From positions 2,480,001 to 2,544,000 of the forward strand of contig NZ_RJVJ01000001.1 in the NCBI RefSeq assembly GCF_003751605.1: DNA of 64,000 bases, in the 5' to 3' direction. Of this stretch, positions 30,201 to 38,833 are shown one piece after another. The first letter of the stretch is position 1, and every line of letters begins with the position of its first letter. The notes beneath the pieces were generated by a model, which saw only the letters and a program-made list of their open reading frames with translations, was not told the origin of the DNA and made no database searches. A program made the translations under genes and the position numbers. The DNA is from Kitasatospora cineracea. GTDB lineage: Bacteria > Actinomycetota > Actinomycetes > Streptomycetales > Streptomycetaceae.

Positions 30201-32167
30201 TCAAGCGCAACTTCCGCGAACTCGGCGTCGACACCCAGTCCGAGGACTTCACCGTCATCGGCATCGGCGACATGTCCGGCGACGTGTTCGGCAACGGCAT
30301 GCTGCTCTCCGAGCACATCCGGCTGGTCGCCGCGTTCGACCACCGGCACATCTTCCTCGACCCGAACCCGGACGCCGCGGCCTCCTACGCCGAGCGCCGC
30401 CGGCTGTTCGACCTGCCGCGCAGTTCCTGGGACGACTACGACAAGTCGCTGATCTCGGCCGGCGGCGGCGTCTACCCGCGCTCCGCCAAGGCCATCCAGC
30501 TCTCCGCGCAGGTCCGCGAGCGGCTCGGCATCGACGCCGCCAAGCTCACCCCCGCCGAGCTGATGAAGGCCATCCTGCAGGCCCCCGTCGACCTGTTCTG
30601 GAACGGCGGCATCGGCACCTACGTCAAGGCGTCCGCCGAGACCAACGCCGAGGTCGGCGACAAGGCCAACGACGCGATCCGGGTCGACGGCGGCGACGTC
30701 CGGGCCCGGGTGATCGGCGAGGGCGGCAACCTCGGCTGCACCCAGCTCGGCCGGATCGAGTTCGCCTCCACCGGCGGCCCGCAGGGCAACGGCGGCTGGA
30801 TCGACACCGACGCCATCGACAACTCGGCCGGCGTCGACACCTCCGACCACGAGGTGAACATCAAGATCCTGCTCAACCAGGTGGTCGCCGACGGCGACAT
30901 GACGGTCAAGCAGCGCAACACCCTGCTCGCCGAGATGACCGACGAGGTCGGCCACCTCGTGCTGCGCAACAACTACGCGCAGAACGTCGTGCTCGCCAAC
31001 GCCGTCGCCCAGGCCGCCAGCATGGTCAACGTGCACTCCCGCATGATCAACCGGCTGGAGTCCAACGGACAGCTCGACCGGGCCCTGGAGTACCTGCCCA
31101 CCGAGAAGCAGATCCGCGACCGCCAGCAGGCCGGCCGCGGCCTGTCCCAGCCCGAGCTGTCGGTGCTGCTCGCCTACACCAAGATCACCCTCGCCGACGA
31201 GCTGCTCGCCACCGACCTGCCCGACGACCCGTACTTCCGGGACGTGCTCCACGCGTACTTCCCCAGCGCGCTGCGGGCCCGGTTCGCCGAGCAGATCGAC
31301 CACCACCCGCTGCGCCGCGAGATCATCACCACCCTGATCGTCAACGACACGATCAACCGCGGCGGCTGCACCTTCGCGTTCCGGCTCCGCGAGGAGACCG
31401 GCGCGACCATGGAGGAGATCGCCCGCACCCACGCCGCCGCCCGCGCGGTCTTCGGCCTTGAGCAGATCTGGGACCAGGTCGAGCGCCTCGACAACCAGGT
31501 CGCCGCCCGGGTCCAGACCAAGATGCGGCTGCACTCCCGCCGACTGGTCGAGCGCGCCACCCGGTGGATGCTCAACAACCGCCAGCCGCTGGACATCGCG
31601 GACACCATCGCGTTCTTCCACGACCGGGTCAACCAGGTCTGGGACGCGCTGCCCAAGCCGCTCACCGGCGAGGACCTGGCCTGGTTCGAGTCCGTCCACC
31701 AGGAGCTGTCCGCGGCCGGCGTCCCCGACGAACTGGCCACCCGCATCGCCGGCCTGTCCTCCGCGTTCCCGACCCTCGACATCGTCGGCGTCGCGGACCG
31801 CTCGGACACCGAGGTGATGGAGGTCGCCGAGCTGTACTACGACCTCGGCGACCGGCTCCAGATCAGCCACCTGCTCGACCGGGTCATCGACCTGCCGCGC
31901 ACCGACCGCTGGTCCTCGATGGCCCGCGCCGCGATCCGCGAGGACCTGTTCGCCGCGCACTCCGCCCTCACCGCGGACGTGCTCGCCGCCGGGCCCGCCG
32001 GCTCCAGCCCCGAGGAGCGCTACACCGCCTGGGCCGCCCTCAACGGCACCCTGCTCAGCCGGGCCCGCACCACCCTCGACGACATAAGGGGTTCGGACAA
32101 CTACGAACTCTCCAGCCTCTCCGTCGCCATGCGGGTGATCCGCACCCTGCTGCGCAACGGCCGCTGA
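27230..32167 (+). CDS. NAD-specific glutamate dehydrogenase, large (180-kDa) class
   Basis: A 1,645-residue enzyme that oxidatively deaminates glutamate to 2-oxoglutarate and ammonia with NAD. Its size equals the Streptomyces clavuligerus enzyme that founded the class (about 1,650). N-terminal ACT-like regulatory segments come first (VVTDDMPFLVDSVTNEL near 105-120). The catalytic core lies at about 800-1230, with KVARGGLRWSDRREDFRTE, KNTVIVPVGAKGGFV and the dinucleotide-binding region GIGDMSGDVFGNGML. A helical C-terminal domain follows. The ATG at 27230 follows AGGAG by about 11 nt; a GTG at 27173 is in frame but unlikely. Class members are allosterically controlled by amino acids. A 20-bp terminator follows. 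Confidence 0.96.
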   Translation: MQTKLDAAKADLLRKAAAAAENSQVGGAAPGEGLSNGALAAYLHHYYLHTAPEDVINRDPVDVYGAAASHYRLGLKRPQGTAEVRVHTPTVEENGWSCGHTVVEVVTDDMPFLVDSVTNELTRLDRAIHLVVHPQLAVRRDITGKLLEILDTDACNRAQAAGTEWPEDAVVESWMHIEIDRETDRDDLRTLEAGLRRVLGDVREVVEDWSKMRDSALRLADELAEEPPAHLPEQEVGEAWELMRWLADDHFTFLGYREYDLVQHEGEEVLKAVAGTGLGVLRADPLSHDTDHHPVSEAFGRLSAPVRAKAHEKKLLVLTKANSRATVHRTAYLDYVGVKKFNAAGEPVGERRFLGLFSSAAYTESVTRIPVVRRKVQEVMTGAGFSGDSHDGRDLLQIMETFPRDEMFQTAAAELQSIATSVLYLQERRRLRLFLRQDEYGRYYSAYVYLPRDRYTTRIRLALTDILKTELNGDAIDYTVYATESVLTRLHFVIRVAPGTELPQLSDADIERIENRLAEAARFWMDGFNDQLGTEFGEEKAAELSHKYANAFPDGYRADFPPRTAVADLKQIESLTGEGDFRLNLYQPVGAGDDERRFKIYRVGGPISLTEVLPVLQRLGVEVLDEHPYALRRTDGTTAWVVDFGLRLREGTDLTEEDRERFQDTFAATWRGEAENDGFNELVLTAKLTWRQAVVLRAYAKYLRQARSTFSQDYMEDALRNNTHTTRLLVNLFEARLSPSHQSGSEELTEGILEELTGALDEVVSLDEDRILRSFLHLIRATLRTNFFQHDGEGRWHSYVSMKFDPKAIPDLPAPRPAFEIWVYSPSVEGVHLRFGKVARGGLRWSDRREDFRTEILGLVKAQMVKNTVIVPVGAKGGFVAKQLPDPSLDRDAWLAEGIASYKTFISALLDITDNLVAGEVVHPVDVVRHDEDDTYLVVAADKGTATFSDIANGVAEQYGFWLGDAFASGGSAGYDHKGMGITARGAWESVKRNFRELGVDTQSEDFTVIGIGDMSGDVFGNGMLLSEHIRLVAAFDHRHIFLDPNPDAAASYAERRRLFDLPRSSWDDYDKSLISAGGGVYPRSAKAIQLSAQVRERLGIDAAKLTPAELMKAILQAPVDLFWNGGIGTYVKASAETNAEVGDKANDAIRVDGGDVRARVIGEGGNLGCTQLGRIEFASTGGPQGNGGWIDTDAIDNSAGVDTSDHEVNIKILLNQVVADGDMTVKQRNTLLAEMTDEVGHLVLRNNYAQNVVLANAVAQAASMVNVHSRMINRLESNGQLDRALEYLPTEKQIRDRQQAGRGLSQPELSVLLAYTKITLADELLATDLPDDPYFRDVLHAYFPSALRARFAEQIDHHPLRREIITTLIVNDTINRGGCTFAFRLREETGATMEEIARTHAAARAVFGLEQIWDQVERLDNQVAARVQTKMRLHSRRLVERATRWMLNNRQPLDIADTIAFFHDRVNQVWDALPKPLTGEDLAWFESVHQELSAAGVPDELATRIAGLSSAFPTLDIVGVADRSDTEVMEVAELYYDLGDRLQISHLLDRVIDLPRTDRWSSMARAAIREDLFAAHSALTADVLAAGPAGSSPEERYTAWAALNGTLLSRARTTLDDIRGSDNYELSSLSVAMRVIRTLLRNGR

Positions 32168-32182
32168 GCCGGGGAAGTACGA

Positions 32183-32226
32183 GGCCGGGGGCCGGGAGCG
32201 ACACGCGTCGCTCCCGGCCCCCGGCC
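32183..32226 (+). terminator. Terminator of the glutamate dehydrogenase gene
   Basis: A perfect 20-bp inverted repeat with a 4-nt loop (ACGC), 16 nt after the stop codon; one of the strongest hairpins in the window. Confidence 0.85.
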
Positions 32227-32256
32227 GTTTGCGGCCGGGCCCGGCCCGGCAGGGCC

Positions 32257-32520
32257 ACGTTCCCGTACCACCCCGAACCCGGCGGCCTGGTCGGCCGGGG
32301 CTCCGACCGGGACCACGGCGCCTGGTTCTTCCCCGCCCGGGGCCCCGACCCGGACCGCTGGCCGATCGCGGTGTGCAGCGACACCGGCCAGTGGTACGCG
32401 ACCCGCGGCAGCTTCGACGCGTTCCTGCCGCGCTGCCCGGAGCGCCGGGACCACCCGCTCTTCCCGGACCTCACCTGGCCGCACCCCGAGCCCCGCCACC
32501 TGCCCCGCCCGGCCGGCTGA
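32257..32520 (+). pseudogene. C-terminal fragment resembling SMI1/KNR4 (SUKH) proteins
   Basis: The frame encodes about 87 residues including GGLVGRGSDRDHGAWFF and DPDRWPIAVCSDTGQWY, then SFDAFLPRC. This pattern (Gly-rich turn, aromatic strand, W-P-hydrophobic-V strand, F-x-x-FL helix) resembles the end of SUKH-family domains, which often act as toxin immunity proteins. No start codon exists in frame between the upstream terminator hairpin and this block, and the N-terminal half of a SUKH domain is missing. It is probably a relic. A minority possibility is translation from an unusual start. It is convergent with the FHA-FtsK gene, 3 nt away. Confidence 0.4.
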
Positions 32521-32523
32521 GGC

Positions 32524-35247
32524 TCAGTTCTCGGTGGCCCGCCGCAGCGCGGAGGCGAGCAGCGCCAGGTCGGTGGGGCCGTTGCCGAGCTCGCGGACCG
32601 GGCGGGGGGAGGGCGCGGCGCCGTGGTCCTCCAGGCGCTGGGCGACGACGGTGGGGCGCAGCGTCGCGGTGCGGGGGATGCGGCCGCTGACCCGGGCGCC
32701 CTGGAAGGCGGTGACCGCGCCGTCCGGGCGGCGCAGGTAGCCGCGGCCGGGGGTGGTGCCGGGGAGCGCGGCGGCGTCCGGGAGGTGGACCAGCAGGTCG
32801 GAGTCGCCGGGCTGCTCGGTGCGCAGGGCGATCCGCAGCTGCGCGCACTCGTCGAGCTCGGTGCCGGCGGTGCTCTCGGGCGAGCCGGTCGCGGCGATCA
32901 CGTGCACGCCGAGCCGGGCGCCGTGCACCGCGACGGCGGCCAGCGCGCGGGCCAGCGGGCGGCCGCCGGGGGAGGCGGGGCCGAGCAGCGCGTCGTAGTC
33001 GTCGACCAGGACGACCAGCCGGGGCGGCGCGGCGTCGGCGGCGGGGGGCGGGGGCGCGTCGGGGGAGCGGCGCGGCTCGACCACCCGGACCTGCGGGGCG
33101 GGGTCGGCGGCGGGGCCGCCGACCAGGGCGGGGGTCTTGGCGAGGGCCCGCCGGGTGTGCCAGTCGGTGAACGTGAGGCCGTCGAACAGGGCTTCGCGGT
33201 GGGCGAGTTCGTCGGTGAGGCGCTCGGCGGCGAGCAGTGCGCCGCGCGGGTCCTCGGCGGCGTTGACGTGGCCGGTGACGTGCGGGAGGTCGGTGCAGCC
33301 GGCCAGGCCGCCGTCCTCGGCGCGGTCGCCGTCGACCGTCAGCAGGGCGAGCCGGTCGGGCCGTTCGGAGACGGCGAGCGAGGCGGCGAGGCTGCGCAGC
33401 AGTTCGGACTTGCCGGAGCCGGGGCCGCCGCCGATCAGCAGGTGGTCGCCGTCCTCGGCGAGGTCGACGGCGCAGTTCTCCTCGCCGCCGGCGCCGCGGG
33501 CGGTGCCGAGCAGGGCGGTGGCGCCGCCCGCCCCGGCGGGCAGGGCCTGCCAGCTCTCGGCGAGCCGGGCGGGGGAGAGCGACTCGGAGCGCAGCAGGTC
33601 GAGCAGGCGCAGCGCCTCGGGCAGCGGGCCGCGCGGGGAGGTGCCGGTGTCGGCCTCGGTGAGCGGGGCGAGGGTGCGGGCGAGCCGTTCGGCCCAGGCG
33701 GGGGAGACCGCGTCGAGGGCGACGTCGGTGAGGCGCTCGCGGGTGCCGTTGGCCGGGCGGTCGAGGGTGAGGCGGGTGGAGACCTCGCCGGTGACGGTGC
33801 CCACGGCGCCCAGGCCGGTGGGGAGTTCCTCGGGCGCCCCGGCCAGGCAGAGCGCGAAGACGCCGGCCGCGGGGCCCTGGCGCAGCAGCAGGGCGAGGGC
33901 GTGCCGGCCGGCCTCGGTGCCGGGGTCGCCGTCGACCAGGACGACGGTGGCGGGCGGGCCGGGGGTGGCGGCGGCGAGCTCGGTGAGCCGGGCCTCGGCC
34001 TGCTCGGGGCCGAGGCCGTAGAGCAGCCGGCAGGCCTGGCCGTGGGCGGGGCGCAGGTGCGGGAGCCACTGGGCCCAGGCCCAGTCCTCGGCGGGCAGCC
34101 CGGCGGCGACGATCACCAGGGCGAGGCCGCTGGGCGGGTGCAGGGCGGCGAGCTGGGCGAGGGCGGCGCGGGCCAGGCCGGTGAGGCGGTGGCGCGGGCC
34201 GGCCAGGCCGAGGCTGCCGGCGGTCTGCAGGTCGACGGTGACGGGGACGGCGGGCAGCAGGGCGCCGGGGGCGGCGCCGGGGCCGGCGGGCAGGTCGGCG
34301 GTGCCGAGCCGGAGGGTGAGCGCGTCGGGGTGGTCGGGGCCGCGCTCCCACAGCCGGGGGCCGGTGCCGAGCGCGGTGAGCAGCAGGGCGGCCGGGTCGG
34401 GCCAGCGTTCGCGCTGGTTGGCGGCCTGCCGCAGCCGGGCGGCGTCGTGCTGGCGGCCGCCGTCGGGGGCGGGCGCCTCGGCCTTGCCGCGGCGCAGCCA
34501 GCGGCCGCCGCGCCCGGTGGCGGGGGCCTGCTCGGGCTCGGGCGGGCCGGGCGGCAGCGGCGGGCGGCCGGGGGCGGTGCGGGCGCCGGTGGGCGGGGCG
34601 AGCCGGAGCCGGCCCTCGCCGTCGGGGGTGGTGGGCCGGGCCGGGGTGTCCGCGGTGCGGGCGAGCTGGAGGGTGGACTCGCCGATCCGCAGCAGGGCGC
34701 CGGGGGCGACGTCGGCGGACTCCTCGTGCAGCCACTGCTCGTCGAGCCGGGTGCCGTTGGTGGAGCCGAGGTCCTGGACGGTGGCGCGGCCGTCGGCGGC
34801 CAGGTGCAGGGCGAGGTGCAGGCGGGAGACGTCGGGGTCGTCGAGCGGGACGTCGGCCTCGGCGGAGCGGCCGATCCGGATCCGCTCGCCGTGCAGGCGG
34901 TGGACGCCGCCGGCGTCGGGGCCGCCGACCACCCGGAGCTCGGCGGCGGGGCGCTCGTCGGCGCCCTCGGCGTCCGGGTCGGGCTCGCCGAGGGCGAGCA
35001 CCGCGCCGTCCACCAGCGGGGGGTGGCCGAGCGGGGTCTGCTCGTCCAACCGCCGTTCCCCGTCGTAGAGGTGGACGTGGGTGGCGGAGCGGGGGCCGCG
35101 GACGCCGACCGCTCCGGCCAGCGCGGTGGCGACGGCGCCGAGCGCGGTGCCGTCCGGCGCGGTGACCAGTACGTCGGCGGCGCTGCCGGCGCCGCCGGGG
35201 GCGGCCGGGCCGCTGCGCGGTCGAAGGACGGTGAGCCGGATCTGCAT
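32524..35247 (-). CDS. FHA domain and FtsK/SpoIIIE-type ATPase protein
   Basis: A 907-residue cytoplasmic protein. Residues 1-75 are a ubiquitin-like/YukD-like N-terminal region. An FHA phosphothreonine-binding domain lies at about 100-195: IRIGRSAEADVPLDDPDVSRLHL and the DLGSTNGTRLD loop. A Pro-rich linker follows (about 200-250). A single recognisable FtsK-type ATPase module lies in the last third: Walker A GGGPGSGKSELLRSLAA (about 610-627) and Walker B LVVLVDDYDAL. This plan resembles EccC-like FHA-FtsK proteins, but no type VII secretion genes (WXG100, EccB/D) are in the window. It starts at ATG 35247, divergent from kinase gene pkaA, so phospho-dependent control by PkaA or PkaB is an attractive inference. 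Confidence 0.88.
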   Translation of the reverse strand: MQIRLTVLRPRSGPAAPGGAGSAADVLVTAPDGTALGAVATALAGAVGVRGPRSATHVHLYDGERRLDEQTPLGHPPLVDGAVLALGEPDPDAEGADERPAAELRVVGGPDAGGVHRLHGERIRIGRSAEADVPLDDPDVSRLHLALHLAADGRATVQDLGSTNGTRLDEQWLHEESADVAPGALLRIGESTLQLARTADTPARPTTPDGEGRLRLAPPTGARTAPGRPPLPPGPPEPEQAPATGRGGRWLRRGKAEAPAPDGGRQHDAARLRQAANQRERWPDPAALLLTALGTGPRLWERGPDHPDALTLRLGTADLPAGPGAAPGALLPAVPVTVDLQTAGSLGLAGPRHRLTGLARAALAQLAALHPPSGLALVIVAAGLPAEDWAWAQWLPHLRPAHGQACRLLYGLGPEQAEARLTELAAATPGPPATVVLVDGDPGTEAGRHALALLLRQGPAAGVFALCLAGAPEELPTGLGAVGTVTGEVSTRLTLDRPANGTRERLTDVALDAVSPAWAERLARTLAPLTEADTGTSPRGPLPEALRLLDLLRSESLSPARLAESWQALPAGAGGATALLGTARGAGGEENCAVDLAEDGDHLLIGGGPGSGKSELLRSLAASLAVSERPDRLALLTVDGDRAEDGGLAGCTDLPHVTGHVNAAEDPRGALLAAERLTDELAHREALFDGLTFTDWHTRRALAKTPALVGGPAADPAPQVRVVEPRRSPDAPPPPAADAAPPRLVVLVDDYDALLGPASPGGRPLARALAAVAVHGARLGVHVIAATGSPESTAGTELDECAQLRIALRTEQPGDSDLLVHLPDAAALPGTTPGRGYLRRPDGAVTAFQGARVSGRIPRTATLRPTVVAQRLEDHGAAPSPRPVRELGNGPTDLALLASALRRATEN

Positions 35248-35267
35248 CTCGCCCGGGGTCCCTTCTG

Positions 35268-35277
35268 CACACGTGTG
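35268..35277. promoter_or_regulatory. CACACGTGTG palindrome near the FHA-FtsK start
   Basis: A perfect 10-bp palindrome 20 bp upstream of the minus-strand start codon, in the 340-bp divergent region (35248-35587). Could be a repressor site; unassigned. Confidence 0.3.
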
Positions 35278-35351
35278 GTGCGTGCCATCCTGCCACTCGG
35301 GACGGACAGTCCGCGCACGGTACCGGATTTGACGATCTTGCGATCATCGCC

Positions 35352-35380
35352 ATGGTGAATCCGACGGGGAGTCAGGTCAA
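35352..35380 (-). promoter_or_regulatory. Candidate promoter of the FHA-FtsK gene
   Basis: On the minus strand TTGACC is followed after 17 nt by CACCAT. The -35 is good, the -10 weak. The other strand has a possible -10 TAGAGT at 35457-35462 for pkaA. Confidence 0.35.
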
Positions 35381-35587
35381 GGAGCCCCGGACGCCCGCCC
35401 GGCCGACAGCGCGCGGCCCGGCCGGGCAACGCCTCGGAAACCCGCTCGGGCACCGTTAGAGTTGCCGAAATACGGGAGCCCGCCCGCCCGGGCGGACTCC
35501 CCAGGCCCCGGCGCCGTTCACGGGAACGGGGGAGTGCCGGAACGCGGCCCCGGCAGCGGGCGCCGGGTGACCGAACGGAGTGCACAG

Positions 35588-37399
35588 GTGCGGCCTGTCG
35601 GCAGCAAGTACTTGCTCGAGGAGAGCCTCGGACGCGGAGCGACCGGCACGGTCTGGCGCGGCCGGGTGCGCGAGGACGCCGCCGTGCCGGGCCTGCTGCC
35701 CGGCCAGGCGGTCGCGGTGAAGGTGCTGCGCGAGGAACTCGCCGCCGACCCGGATGTGGTGATGCGCTTCCTGCGCGAGCGCTCCGTCCTGCTCCGGCTG
35801 ACCCACCCCAACATCGTCCGCACCCGCGACCTGGTGGTCGAGGGCGAGCTGCTCGCCCTGGTGATGGACCTGGTCGACGGCCCCGACCTGTACCGCTACC
35901 TGCGCGAGTCCGGCCCGCTGTCGCCGATCGCCGGCGCCCTGCTGATGGCCCAGATCGCCGACGCGCTGGCCGCCAGCCACGCCGACGGCGTCGTGCACCG
36001 GGACCTCAAGCCCGCCAACGTGCTGCTGGCCACCCTCGCGGTGGACGGCGACGAGCGGATGCACCCGATGCTCACCGACTTCGGCATCGCCCGGCTCGCC
36101 GACTCCCCGGGCATCACCCGCACCCACGAGTTCGTCGGCACGCCCGTCTACGTCGCCCCCGAGTCCGCCGACGGCCGCCCGCAGACCGCCGCGGTGGACG
36201 TCTACGGCGCCGGCATCATGCTGTACGAACTGGTCACCGGCCGCCCGCCGTTCCAGGGCGACAACCCGCTGGCGGTCCTGCAGGCCCACCTCGCGCAGGA
36301 GCCGCAGCGCCCCCGCACCATGCCCGAGCCGCTGTGGACGGTGGTCGAGCGCTGCCTGCGCAAGGACCCGGCCCAGCGCCCCACCGCCGTCTCGCTGGCC
36401 GGGGCGCTGCGGGTGGTCGCGGCCGGCGTCGGGGTGCACTCCTCCCCGGCCGCGGTGGACGCCGCGCTGGCCGTCGGCGACCTGCTGGTGCCCGACCCGG
36501 CACTGGCCGCCCCCGCCGGCGCGCACGACGCCACCCTGGCCGGCGTCGGCTACGACCCGGCCGCCGCCACCCAGGTCATGGCGCACCAGCCGCCGGTGCC
36601 CGGCACCGAGGACCGCACCCAGCTGATCGCCCCGCAGCCGCCCGCCGCCCCGCCCGCGGAGCGCACCCGGGTGATGCCCGCGGTGCCGCCCGCCCCCGAG
36701 CAGGCCCCCGCCCAGCCGGAGGGCCCGCACCCCTGGCAGACCCAGCTGCGCGCCGCCCGGGACCGCAACGCGCAGACCCGGATCGGCTACTTCGAGCCGG
36801 ACGGCCCCGGCGAGCCGCAGGTCGCCCCGCGCCCGTACCAGGCCGGCCAGCAGCACCCGCAGCAGGGCGGCGGCTACCCGCAGCCGGGCCCCGGCGGCCG
36901 CCCGCCGGTCGCCCCGCCGCCCTACCAGCGGCCCGCCCAGGACGGCCGCTACGCTCCGCAGCAGGGCCCGTACCAGCCCCAGCAGCCGCAGCAGGGCGGC
37001 CACCCGCAGCAGGGCCGGGGCGGCCGTCCGCCGGTCGCCCCGCCGCCGTACCAGGCGCAGCAGCAGCACCAGCAGCCGGCCGGTTACGGCGGGCAGCCGG
37101 GCTACGAGGCGCCGCCGAACTACGGCGCCCCGCAGCGCCGGGCCGAGCCGTCGGCCCCGCAGCGCCGCCCGGAGCCGGAGCCGCCCCGCGAGCGGGAGCG
37201 CGAGCGCGAGCCGCGCCGGCGCAGCCCCAACCGGATGCGGATCCCCGGCCTGGGCTGCCTGAAGGGCTGCCTGCTGGTGCTGGTGGTGCTGGCGGTCGGC
37301 TGCCTGGCGCTGTGGAACTTCACGCCGCTGCCGCACTACTGGGACAACGTGGTCGGCTGGTACGACTCGGCCCGGAACTGGGTCACCAGCCATACCTGA
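35588..37399 (+). CDS. pkaA: Membrane Ser/Thr protein kinase, PkaA-like
   Basis: A 603-residue Hanks-type kinase. The N-terminal kinase domain (about 1-270) has the Gly-rich loop LGRGATGTVW, the ATP-binding Lys in AVKVLREEL, the catalytic loop HRDLKPANVLL, DFGIARL and the APE-like APESADGRP. A long Pro/Gln-rich linker (about 300-560) with QQGPYQPQQPQQGG-type repeats follows. A single membrane segment sits near the C-terminus (LKGCLLVLVVLAVGCLALW), leaving about 25 residues outside; there are no PASTA domains. The GTG at 35588 has GGAG 8 nt upstream. The tandem pair before prfB matches pkaA-pkaB of S. coelicolor from memory; the linker is longer here. A terminator hairpin lies between the two kinase genes. 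Confidence 0.88.
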   Translation: MRPVGSKYLLEESLGRGATGTVWRGRVREDAAVPGLLPGQAVAVKVLREELAADPDVVMRFLRERSVLLRLTHPNIVRTRDLVVEGELLALVMDLVDGPDLYRYLRESGPLSPIAGALLMAQIADALAASHADGVVHRDLKPANVLLATLAVDGDERMHPMLTDFGIARLADSPGITRTHEFVGTPVYVAPESADGRPQTAAVDVYGAGIMLYELVTGRPPFQGDNPLAVLQAHLAQEPQRPRTMPEPLWTVVERCLRKDPAQRPTAVSLAGALRVVAAGVGVHSSPAAVDAALAVGDLLVPDPALAAPAGAHDATLAGVGYDPAAATQVMAHQPPVPGTEDRTQLIAPQPPAAPPAERTRVMPAVPPAPEQAPAQPEGPHPWQTQLRAARDRNAQTRIGYFEPDGPGEPQVAPRPYQAGQQHPQQGGGYPQPGPGGRPPVAPPPYQRPAQDGRYAPQQGPYQPQQPQQGGHPQQGRGGRPPVAPPPYQAQQQHQQPAGYGGQPGYEAPPNYGAPQRRAEPSAPQRRPEPEPPREREREREPRRRSPNRMRIPGLGCLKGCLLVLVVLAVGCLALWNFTPLPHYWDNVVGWYDSARNWVTSHT

Positions 37400-37407
37400 C
37401 AGCGGAA

Positions 37408-37436
37408 TTGACGCTTTGTCGACAATCCCGCGAAAT
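37408..37436 (+). promoter_or_regulatory. Promoter-like region with TTGTCGACAA palindrome before pkaB
   Basis: TTGACG and CGAAAT are separated by 17 nt, and a perfect 10-bp palindrome TTGTCGACAA (37416-37425) lies in the spacer. However the pkaA terminator is downstream of it, so this promoter would have to be read through; another possible -10 (TAGGTT, near 37497) is closer to pkaB. Confidence 0.25.
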
Positions 37437-37453
37437 TCCCCCGGATCGGTACC

Positions 37454-37483
37454 CCTCCGGGGGCCCTCCGCGGCCCCCGGAGG
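37454..37483 (+). terminator. Hairpin between pkaA and pkaB
   Basis: CCTCCGGGGGCC pairs perfectly with GGCCCCCGGAGG around a 6-nt loop, about 55 nt after the pkaA stop. Confidence 0.6.
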
Positions 37484-37542
37484 CCCCGCGGGCGCGTAGG
37501 TTGTTCGTCGAGCACCGACCTACACGAGCCCACGGAGCAGCA

Positions 37543-38799
37543 TTGGCACGCAAGATCGGCAGCCGGTACACCGTCCACCAGGTGATCGGCCGCGGCTCGG
37601 CCGGCTCCGTGTGGCTCGGCGAGGGCCCCGACGGCCCGGTCGCGGTGAAGCTGCTGCGCGAGGACCTCGCGGCCGACCAGGTGCTGGTCGGCCGCTTCGT
37701 CCAGGAGCGCGCCGCCCTCACCGGCCTCGACCACCCGCACGTGGTCGGCGTCCACGACATGGTGGTCGACGGCAGCGACCTCGCCCTGGTGATGGACCTG
37801 GTCCAGGGCAGCGACCTGCGCACCCGGCTGGAGCGCGACGGCGTGCTCAGCCCGCTGGTCGCCGCCTCGGTGATCGCCGACGTCGCCGACGGCCTGGCCG
37901 CCGCGCACGCCGCCGGCATCGTGCACCGCGACGTCAAGCCGGAGAACGTCCTGCTCGACCTCGCCGCCCCGCCCGGCCCCGGCGGCGCCCCGCGCGCCAA
38001 GCTCACCGACTTCGGCATCGCCCGGCTGGTCGACGCCCCCCGCCGCACCCGGGCCACCCGGATCATCGGCACCCCCGACTACCTCGCCCCCGAGATCATC
38101 GAGGGCCTGGAGCCGCGCGCCGCCGTCGACATCTACGCCACCGCCACCGTGCTGTACGAACTGCTCACCGGCACCACCCCGTTCGGCGGCGGCCACACCG
38201 GCGCCGTGCTGCGCCGGCACGTCACCGAGAACGTCCCCCCGGTCGAGGGCATGCCGGACGGCCTGTGGCGGATCATCTCCGAGTGCCTGGCCAAGGCCCC
38301 CGCCTCCCGGCTGCGCGCCGCCGAGCTGGCCGCCCGGCTGCGCGCCCTGCTGCCCGAACTGGCCGGCGTCGGCCCGCTCGCCGTCCCCGAGCAGCGCGCC
38401 GCCGCCGAGGAGGTCCCCACCCCCGGCGAGGCGGTCTACGCCGAGACGGACGCCTTCGCCGGCAGCGGCACCCACCGCCGCCGCCGCGGCCCCGCCGTCC
38501 CGCTGGTGCCCGGCCCGCAGCCCGACTCCACCCGGGACACCCACACCAGCCTGCGTCGCCCCTCGGCCCAGGAACTGGCTTCCTACGCCGAGGAGTCCCG
38601 GGCCCAGCGCGACCGCCCCGCGGCCGGCCCGCACCGCCGCACCCGGGCCCAGATGATCCGCCGCCGCCGCACCCTGGCCGTGCTGATCGCCGTGGTCCTG
38701 CTGCTCGCGGGCGCCGCCGCCGCGTGGACGGCGTTCGCCGCCGAGCCCCCCGCGGGCGCCTCCGCGACGGTCTACACCGGCTGGTACCCCCGGTTGTAG
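37543..38799 (+). CDS. pkaB: Membrane Ser/Thr protein kinase, PkaB-like
   Basis: A 418-residue kinase, practically the remembered length of S. coelicolor PkaB (417). The kinase domain (about 1-265) has IGRGSAGSVW, Lys in AVKLLREDL, HRDVKPENVLL, DFGIARL and APEIIEGLEP. A basic linker RRRRG and RTRAQMIRRRR precedes one membrane helix (TLAVLIAVVLLLAGAAAAW), and about 25 residues lie outside. There are no extracellular sensor domains. The start is a TTG at 37543 with GGAG 5 nt upstream. It ends 34 nt before prfB, which has its own apparent -10 box. With the FHA protein nearby it may form a phosphorylation module. Confidence 0.88.
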   Translation: MARKIGSRYTVHQVIGRGSAGSVWLGEGPDGPVAVKLLREDLAADQVLVGRFVQERAALTGLDHPHVVGVHDMVVDGSDLALVMDLVQGSDLRTRLERDGVLSPLVAASVIADVADGLAAAHAAGIVHRDVKPENVLLDLAAPPGPGGAPRAKLTDFGIARLVDAPRRTRATRIIGTPDYLAPEIIEGLEPRAAVDIYATATVLYELLTGTTPFGGGHTGAVLRRHVTENVPPVEGMPDGLWRIISECLAKAPASRLRAAELAARLRALLPELAGVGPLAVPEQRAAAEEVPTPGEAVYAETDAFAGSGTHRRRRGPAVPLVPGPQPDSTRDTHTSLRRPSAQELASYAEESRAQRDRPAAGPHRRTRAQMIRRRRTLAVLIAVVLLLAGAAAAWTAFAAEPPAGASATVYTGWYPRL

Positions 38800-38821
38800 C
38801 CGAGCCCCCCCGCCGAACCAT

Positions 38822-38827
38822 TACCCT
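38822..38827 (+). promoter_or_regulatory. -10 box for a leaderless prfB transcript
   Basis: TACCCT ends 6 nt before the prfB GTG, and no ribosome binding site lies between. Arrangement identical to the HAD gene. Confidence 0.5.
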
Positions 38828-38833
38828 TGAGGC

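Noticed and set aside
35436..35462. ECF sigma-E type promoter (GGAAAC...CGTT) before pkaA
   Set aside because: The spacing between the two elements is only about 12 nt, too short for that class.
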